Shown here one piece after another: positions 49,521 through 54,861 of a stretch of 54,861 bases of DNA. A program made the position numbers and the translations under genes. The notes below the pieces were generated by a model, which worked only from the letters and a program-made list of their open reading frames with translations, was not told the DNA's origin and did no database searches. The stretch's first letter is position 1; every line of letters starts with the position of its first letter. This stretch comes from an uncultured Alistipes sp. (GTDB taxonomy: Bacteria; Bacteroidota; Bacteroidia; Bacteroidales; Rikenellaceae): contig CALUMQ010000031.1 in assembly GCA_944321765.1 (NCBI GenBank), positions 1 through 54,861 of the forward strand. Direction: 5' to 3'.

Positions 49521-51356
49521 TTATTTGTTTGTATTATCCAGTTTGCGGATCGGATCGAACGAGCGCGTGGCCATTTCGAATCCGGCATTCTTGAAGAACT
49601 CCACGAACGTAAGACGCATCGGGTGCACGAACGACGAGATGGTCGACATGAAGAGGTTGATGCCGTGGCCGACGAGCAGGATCGGGATCATGATGAGCAG
49701 CCGCACGACGATGTTCGCACCCTCGGGCACGAATCCCTGGGCCAGGGTGTTGAAGACCAGCGCCAGCACACCGCCCGAAAGTCCGATGGCGAACAGACGG
49801 ATGTACGACAGCACGTCACTCAGCAGTCCGGTGATGTTGTTGTAGAGATCCCACAGTCCGGCGCCGACGTTAATGAGCGGATTGCGCTTCGGGTTGTTGA
49901 GCAACAGCAGCAGCACGCCTCCGACCGCCAGCGCCACGTAGAAGGCTACCGACCCCGAGGTGAAGCCCGGGATGGTAATTCCCGCCATGGGCAGCGCCAC
50001 GGCCAGCATGCACGACACGAGGATGATGAACCACCCCAACTGTCCGAATGCCTGCGAGATGCCGAAGCAGCGCGTCGTCGTCCAGATGTTGAGCGCCATG
50101 CCGAAGAGGATCTGCACCACGCCGATCACCAGCGAGAGGATGAAGAACTTGCCCTGGAAGTCGAAGAACGGGATCGAGGGGAAGTACTCCGCCAGGCTCA
50201 GACCGAAGAACGATCCGCAGATCAGTCCGAAGACGATCGTCGAGAGGGCGCAGAGCGTTGCGAACCACGAGGCGCGGCGCATCATGCCCGGCGTGCGGAA
50301 CTTCCGCAGCATGAAGAGTCCGGCGATCAGCAGGATCAGTCCGTAACCGGCGTCGTTGAGACAGATGCCGAAGAAGAGCATGTAGAACGGAGCGAAATAG
50401 GGCGTCAGGTCCAGCGTGCCGTATTTCGGACGCGCATAGAGGTCGCCGATCATCTCGAAGATCCGTGCGAAGCGATTGTTCTTCAGCTTCACCGGCGTAT
50501 CGTCCTCGGGCGTCGGATCGCTCTTGATCCACACCACGTTGGGGTACGACTCCAGCAGGGCGTCGACACGCTCCGAGGTCTCCTTCTCGGCCCAGCCCTC
50601 CATGACCAGCAGCGACCCTTCGGCCTCACGCCGCGCCATGGTTTCGACACGCACGCCCTGCAGCCGCTCCTTCAGCGTGCAGGCGTAGGACGCCAGCTCG
50701 GCCTCGGTGGCCGCCACGCGCGAGAACTCCGCATCGAGAGCCGCCAGGCGCTCCTTCCCGGCAGCGATCTGCCGCTCGGCCTCGCGGATATCCATCTGCG
50801 GGGTCTTCAGCTCCTGGGCGTCGAGCGAGATCTCCTCCTCGGGACCCGCGACAACGACAAACCATACGGTGGCGTCGCTGCGGTCGATCTCCGAAAGGGT
50901 GTAGCGCTCCGACCACTCGGCAACGTGCTTGTCATAGATGCTGCGCTGTGCCGAGAGGCAGTGCACGATGACCCCCTGACGGGCGAGTTCGCGAAGGCGT
51001 TCGACGTCGAACGCCCCCCACGGACGCAGCTCCTCGGCCGTCTTCTCCAGACGGGCGATCTCCGCGCGCAGGGCCGCAGCCTGCTGCTGCGCGGCGGCAT
51101 AATGGGCATAGGCCTCTTCGCCCGAGGCGAACGGCGCAGCCGCGGCATCGCAACGTCCGTCGGCGCGGAATGCCTTGAGGAACTCCGCAGCCTTGGCGCA
51201 ACCCTCGATGTCGAGCAACAGCTGCCGGTCCGCCTCCGAAGGCTCCCAGCCCGTGGTGGTGATGTCGACCAGCCCCAGCTCGCGGAGCTTCTCGACGAAA
51301 TCGCCGCTCTGCGCCGCATAGAGCACCAGGTCGTATTTAATCATCTTGGCTATCAT
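49521..51356 (-). CDS. ntpI: V-type ATP synthase subunit I
   Basis: A 611-residue stator and ion-channel subunit, related to eukaryotic subunit a. The N-terminal half is cytosolic and helical with coiled-coil stretches (QAAALRAEIARLEKTAEEL). The C-terminal half has about seven to eight membrane spans. They include LRKFRTPGMMRRASW, FGLICGSFFGLSLAEYFPS and LLSDVLSYIRLFAIGLSGGVLA, the last with the conserved Arg of the ion path. It overlaps the end of the D gene by four bases (ATGA), so translation is coupled. It runs with the other subunits in the same unit. Confidence 0.95.
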   Translation of the reverse strand: MIAKMIKYDLVLYAAQSGDFVEKLRELGLVDITTTGWEPSEADRQLLLDIEGCAKAAEFLKAFRADGRCDAAAAPFASGEEAYAHYAAAQQQAAALRAEIARLEKTAEELRPWGAFDVERLRELARQGVIVHCLSAQRSIYDKHVAEWSERYTLSEIDRSDATVWFVVVAGPEEEISLDAQELKTPQMDIREAERQIAAGKERLAALDAEFSRVAATEAELASYACTLKERLQGVRVETMARREAEGSLLVMEGWAEKETSERVDALLESYPNVVWIKSDPTPEDDTPVKLKNNRFARIFEMIGDLYARPKYGTLDLTPYFAPFYMLFFGICLNDAGYGLILLIAGLFMLRKFRTPGMMRRASWFATLCALSTIVFGLICGSFFGLSLAEYFPSIPFFDFQGKFFILSLVIGVVQILFGMALNIWTTTRCFGISQAFGQLGWFIILVSCMLAVALPMAGITIPGFTSGSVAFYVALAVGGVLLLLLNNPKRNPLINVGAGLWDLYNNITGLLSDVLSYIRLFAIGLSGGVLALVFNTLAQGFVPEGANIVVRLLIMIPILLVGHGINLFMSTISSFVHPMRLTFVEFFKNAGFEMATRSFDPIRKLDNTNK

Positions 51357-51961
51357 AACATGGCCCCCTCCCCAGTCTGTTGTTGTTTGGTTTTCACGAT
51401 CTTCTGGGCGGATTTCGAAAGGTTCTCCTCATCCTCCATGAAGCGTTTGATCTTGCGTATGGCGTCCTCGTACCCGGGGATCTGCACCTTTTCGTACAAG
51501 TTCACCTTCTGAGTGGTCTTGCGACGGGCGAAGTCCAGCAACTCCATCTTCCGGTTGCAGACCTCGTAATCGAGGCCCAGGCGCGCCAGCCGCTTGAGGA
51601 TGTCCACACCGTCGGCATACCACACCGGCGCCGAGAAGAGGTCGTAGGGCTTCTCGTCGAAGACAACCTGCTTCAGCACCGGCGTGCGCACTCCGGCGAT
51701 CTTCTGGATCGTCAGCTCAACGTCGGCAATGCGCAGCAGGCCGCTGTCGAACTCGCCCCACAGCTGTACCATGTAGTCGTACTCCCCCTTCAGGGCGTCC
51801 AACTGCCGCCGGTACTCCTGGGCCGCGTCCTTGGCCTTCTTCACCTCCGAGCGCAGCGCCGACTCCTTACTCTTGATCGTAGGGAGCGCCTTCTGACGCA
51901 TCTTCAGCTGCTTGCCGAGTTCGCCGAGCGAAGTCTTGTTGTATTGAAACTTGATGGCCAT
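51353..51961 (-). CDS. ntpD: V-type ATP synthase subunit D
   Basis: A 202-residue central stalk (rotor shaft) subunit. Long amphipathic helices form a coiled coil (KFQYNKTSLGELGKQLKMRQKALPTIKSKE at the start and FARRKTTQKVNLYEKVQIPG at the end), the two arms of the shaft. The KVNLYEKVQIP motif is typical of the D family. It lies 6 nt after the B gene and overlaps the I gene start. Confidence 0.95.
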   Translation of the reverse strand: MAIKFQYNKTSLGELGKQLKMRQKALPTIKSKESALRSEVKKAKDAAQEYRRQLDALKGEYDYMVQLWGEFDSGLLRIADVELTIQKIAGVRTPVLKQVVFDEKPYDLFSAPVWYADGVDILKRLARLGLDYEVCNRKMELLDFARRKTTQKVNLYEKVQIPGYEDAIRKIKRFMEDEENLSKSAQKIVKTKQQQTGEGAML

Positions 51962-51967
51962 CGTGCT

Positions 51968-53290
51968 TTACGCCTCCTTCCAATATTTCTTGATGAGCTC
52001 CTCCTTGATGGCCACCTCCTCTTTCGAGAAGTACTTCGCAAAGAGCGTCCACGCCGTGTCGAGCATCTCGGTGATGCCGATGTTGACGTCGATGGCCAGG
52101 AGTTTTTCCGAATAGTCATGGGCGAACTTCAGCGCACGCTCGTCGTAGTCCGAGAGGTCGAAACCGTTCTCGAGCTTCGTCTTGGCGTTCGCGGCATCCG
52201 CATACAGACGCACGCAGGCGTTCATCACCTGCGGATGGTCTTCGCGGGTCTTCTTGCCGATGACCAGCTGCTTCAGACGCGACAGCGAACGGAACGGGTC
52301 GACGATGACCTTGCCCGTATCGGAGTCGTTACGCAGGAACAACTGTCCCTCGGTGATGTATCCCGTGTTGTCGGGCACGGCGTGCGTGATGTCGCCGCCC
52401 GAGAGCGTCGTCACGGCGATGATCGTGATCGAGCCGCCGTTCGGAAGCTGCACGGCCTTCTCGTAGATCTTCGCCAGGTCCGAATAGAGCGATCCGGGCA
52501 TGGAGTCCTTCGAGGGGATCTGGTCCATACGGTTCGACACGATGGCCAGGGCATCGGCGTAGAGCGTCATGTCGGTGAGCAGCACCAGCACCTTCTCGCC
52601 CTTGTCCACGGCGAAGTATTCGGCGGCCGTCAGCGCCATGTCCGGAACCAGCAGTCGCTCCACGGGAGGATTCTCCGTCGTGTTGACGAACGACACGATA
52701 CGGTCCAGCGCTCCGGCGTTCTCGAAGACCGACTTGAAGTAGAGGAAGTCGTCGTTCGTCAGACCCATGCCGCCGAGGATGATCTTGTCGGCCTTGGCGC
52801 GCAGCGCCACGTTGGCCATCACGGCGTTGTAGGGCTGGTCGGGGTCGGCGAAGAAGGGGATCTTCTGACCCGTCACGATCGTGTTGTTGAGGTCGATACC
52901 GGCGATACCCGTGGCGATGAGCTCCGAGGGCTGCAGTCGCTTGAAGGGGTTCACCGTCGGGCCGCCGATCTCTCGCTCCTCGCCCTCGACGATCTCTCCG
53001 CCCTCGAGCGGTTCGCCATAGGCGTTGAAGAAGCGGCCGGCCAGGGCGTCCGAGACGCGCAGCTTCGGGGGCTCGCCGTGGAAGACGACCTCCGAGTTGG
53101 TCGAAAGGCCTTCGGTACCGGCGAAAACCTGCAGCGTAACGTTCTCGCCCATAATCTTCACCACCTGGGCAAGCTTGCCGCCCACGGTGGCCAGCTCGTC
53201 GTTGCCGACACCCGTGGCACGCAGCGTCACGGTCGCCTTGGTGATGTTGTCAATCTTGGTGTATATCTTCTGAAAGGCTCGTGTTGTCAT
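51968..53290 (-). CDS. ntpB: V-type ATP synthase subunit B
   Basis: A 440-residue non-catalytic nucleotide subunit of the V1 head. It lacks the Walker A motif, as expected for B subunits, and contains ELIATGIAGIDLNNTIVTGQKIPFF. FVNTTENPPVERLLVPDMALTAAE and LVLLTDMTLYADALAIVSNRMDQIPSKDSMPGSLYSDLA are family landmarks, with SRLKQL near the C-terminus. It pairs with the A subunit to form the catalytic hexamer. It starts 3 nt after the A gene ends. Confidence 0.96.
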   Translation of the reverse strand: MTTRAFQKIYTKIDNITKATVTLRATGVGNDELATVGGKLAQVVKIMGENVTLQVFAGTEGLSTNSEVVFHGEPPKLRVSDALAGRFFNAYGEPLEGGEIVEGEEREIGGPTVNPFKRLQPSELIATGIAGIDLNNTIVTGQKIPFFADPDQPYNAVMANVALRAKADKIILGGMGLTNDDFLYFKSVFENAGALDRIVSFVNTTENPPVERLLVPDMALTAAEYFAVDKGEKVLVLLTDMTLYADALAIVSNRMDQIPSKDSMPGSLYSDLAKIYEKAVQLPNGGSITIIAVTTLSGGDITHAVPDNTGYITEGQLFLRNDSDTGKVIVDPFRSLSRLKQLVIGKKTREDHPQVMNACVRLYADAANAKTKLENGFDLSDYDERALKFAHDYSEKLLAIDVNIGITEMLDTAWTLFAKYFSKEEVAIKEELIKKYWKEA

Positions 53291-53293
53291 GGC

Positions 53294-54861
53294 TTATTTG
53301 GTTTTTTCACTCACATACTCCTCGATCTGACGGCGGTAATCCTCGAATTTCGCGGATTTCCACTCCGAATAGTTCATCTGACGGAAGAGGTTGATCAGTC
53401 CCTTGAAGAACTGCGAGCACTCCTCGAAGTCACCGAAGGCGAAGTCGCGGCGGCAGATCTCCAGCACCATTTCGTACATCATCTTCTGACGCTCGATCGG
53501 GCAGTTGGCGTCGATGGCGTCGAAGGCGTCCTGCTGCAGGATCACGTAGTCGAGCAGCTCCGACTTCCAGAAACGTTCGTGGTACTCTACCGGCACACCG
53601 TCGTCACCCAGAATGTTGATCTGGTCGTTGGCCTCCTTGCCGCGCTGCACGATCGTCTTGCCCGCGTAGACCTGATCGACCCAGTTCTGACCGATGTGTC
53701 CGTCGAGGTATTCGCGGATCTCGGGGTATTCGAGGTATTTCGAGTAGGACTCCAGCGGGTCGATGGCCGGGTAGCGCTTCGAATCGGCACGTCCCTGCGA
53801 AAGGGCGTAGAAGCAGCGCGCGGCCTTCTTCGTCGACTCGGTCACCGGCTCCTTGAGGTTACCGCCCGCCGGCGACACCGTTCCGAGGAAGGTGACCGAA
53901 CCCGTCTGTCCGTTGTAGAGCTTCACCAGTCCGGCGCGGGAGTAGAAGTTCGAGATGATGGCCGAGAGGTCCATCGGGAAGGCGTCCTGACCCGGAAGCT
54001 CCTCCAGACGGTTCGACATCTCGCGAAGAGCCTGGGCCCAGCGCGACGTCGAGTCGGCCATTACCAGCACCTTGAGACCCATCGAGCGGTAGTACTCGCC
54101 GATGGTCATACCCGTGTAGACCGACGCCTCACGCGCCGCAACGGGCATGTTCGACGTGTTGCAGATGATGATCGTACGCTCCATGAGCTTGTGGCCCGTG
54201 CGGGGGTCGACCAGCTCCGGGAACTCCTTGAAGATCTCCACCACCTCGTTGGCACGCTCGCCGCACGCCACCATGATGATCACGTCGGCATCGGCCTGTT
54301 TCGAAATGGAGTGCTGCAGCACCGTCTTGCCGGCGCCGAACGGCCCGGGGATGAAGCCCGTACCGCCCTCGGCCATCGGGTTGAAGGTGTCGATGGCCCG
54401 CACGCCCGTCTCCATGACGCGCGACGGACGCGGTTTCTCCGCATAGCTGCGGATGGCCTGCTTCACCGGCCACTTCTGCACCATCGTGATGGCGTGATCC
54501 TTCCCTTCGGCATCGGTCACCACGGCCACCGTGTCGGTCACCTTGTACTTTCCGGCCTGGGCGACGCTCTTGACCGTATAGGTGTCGGTCATCGTGAAGG
54601 GAACCATGATCTTGTGGCTCACCCACTGCTCCTTGACCTCACCGAGCCACGAGGCGGCCGAGACCTTGTCGCCGGCCTTGGCCAGGGGCGTGAAGTCCCA
54701 CTGCGCGTCGAAGTCGAGCGGGTCGGTGATCGATCCGCGGGCGATGAACAGACCGTCCATCTTCTCGAGGTCGTTCTGAAGACCGTCGTAGTTGCGCGAG
54801 AGCAGTCCCGGAGCCAGCGTCACTTCGAGCATATGGCCTTCGAACTCGACCTTGTCGCCGA
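53294..54861 (-). CDS. ntpA: V-type ATP synthase subunit A (partial, 5' end outside window)
   Basis: At least 521 residues of the catalytic A subunit. The frame stays open through the right edge, where GDKVEFEGH precedes MLEVTLAPGLLSRNYDGLQND, so the ATG at 54832 is an internal Met and not the start. The Walker A motif is GPFGAGKTVLQH. The A-specific insertion with SITDPLDFDAQWDF and the region RDRNAMTDSTSRWAEALRE-like (MADSTSRWAQALREMS here) are present. It hydrolyses or makes ATP at the A/B interface. The missing N-terminal part is about 60-70 residues. Confidence 0.95.
   Translation of the reverse strand, partial: GDKVEFEGHMLEVTLAPGLLSRNYDGLQNDLEKMDGLFIARGSITDPLDFDAQWDFTPLAKAGDKVSAASWLGEVKEQWVSHKIMVPFTMTDTYTVKSVAQAGKYKVTDTVAVVTDAEGKDHAITMVQKWPVKQAIRSYAEKPRPSRVMETGVRAIDTFNPMAEGGTGFIPGPFGAGKTVLQHSISKQADADVIIMVACGERANEVVEIFKEFPELVDPRTGHKLMERTIIICNTSNMPVAAREASVYTGMTIGEYYRSMGLKVLVMADSTSRWAQALREMSNRLEELPGQDAFPMDLSAIISNFYSRAGLVKLYNGQTGSVTFLGTVSPAGGNLKEPVTESTKKAARCFYALSQGRADSKRYPAIDPLESYSKYLEYPEIREYLDGHIGQNWVDQVYAGKTIVQRGKEANDQINILGDDGVPVEYHERFWKSELLDYVILQQDAFDAIDANCPIERQKMMYEMVLEICRRDFAFGDFEECSQFFKGLINLFRQMNYSEWKSAKFEDYRRQIEEYVSEKTK

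Noticed and set aside
54832-54861. ATG at 54832 as the start of ntpA
   Set aside because: The open frame continues to the window edge with the family-like residues GDKVEFEGH; known A subunits extend about 60-70 residues further.

Overview
The window is a gap-free, gene-dense piece of a high-GC Bacteroidota chromosome, most likely an Alistipes/Rikenellaceae relative. This rests on several signs. Nearly every recognisable promoter has the Bacteroidota form TTTG/TTG, about 18-21 nt, TAnnTTTG. The primary sigma factor is short (286 aa). There is a V-type ATPase operon in the order A-B-D-I-K, a GldH lipoprotein next to a RicT/PSP1 protein, and a GT117 (DUF2723) membrane protein. Start sites rarely carry a Shine-Dalgarno sequence. 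The species assignment is inference. I see no rRNA, tRNA, CRISPR array, prophage, insertion sequence or integrase; this is core chromosome.

Layout. 1-4815 (minus): cysS, an unrecognised lipoprotein, a MATE transporter, a cytidylate-kinase-like protein and the start of prfB. 5043-8977 (plus): GT117 glycosyltransferase and flavodoxin. 9020-10714 (minus): acyl-CoA synthetase, convergent with flavodoxin. 10823-11761 (plus): queG. 11862-13350 (minus): TPR protein and tadA. 13559-15316 (plus): aspS. 15413-16691 (minus): three small membrane proteins (DUF2752, CD225/dispanin, and one unnamed). 16883-26554 (plus): rarA, a YfcE-like phosphoesterase, clpC, a second MATE, ricT, gldH, trmB and a TlpA-like lipoprotein. 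26661-27758 (minus): alkaline phosphatase. 27865-28527 (plus): ung. 28665-32574 (minus): rpoD, an HtrA/DegQ protease and metK. 32953-34125 (plus): OmpA-family porin. 34336-39880 (minus): tkt and the tig-clpP-clpX group. 40045-48887 (plus): glutaminyl cyclase lipoprotein, metH, metF, M20 amidohydrolase and rnr, all closely packed. 49024-54861 (minus): V-ATPase subunits K, I, D, B and A, with A running off the right edge.

Genes that work together. metK, metH and metF make the methionine/SAM cycle; metK is preceded by a sequence that matches the SAM-II riboswitch fold, while metH-metF has no visible riboswitch. Trigger factor, ClpP, ClpX, ClpC and DegQ form a protein-quality-control set. RicT and RNase R belong to RNA turnover, and CysS, AspS, TadA, TrmB, QueG and RF2 to translation.

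The most interesting items are the SAM-II element on metK, a complete sodium-type ligand set in the V-ATPase K subunit, an intrinsic terminator wedged between trigger factor and the clpP promoter, a terminator whose loop holds the stop codon of the convergent gene, a prfB start region without the programmed frameshift, and a pair of 11-bp direct repeats upstream of clpC. I did not find a clearly new multi-gene system here.
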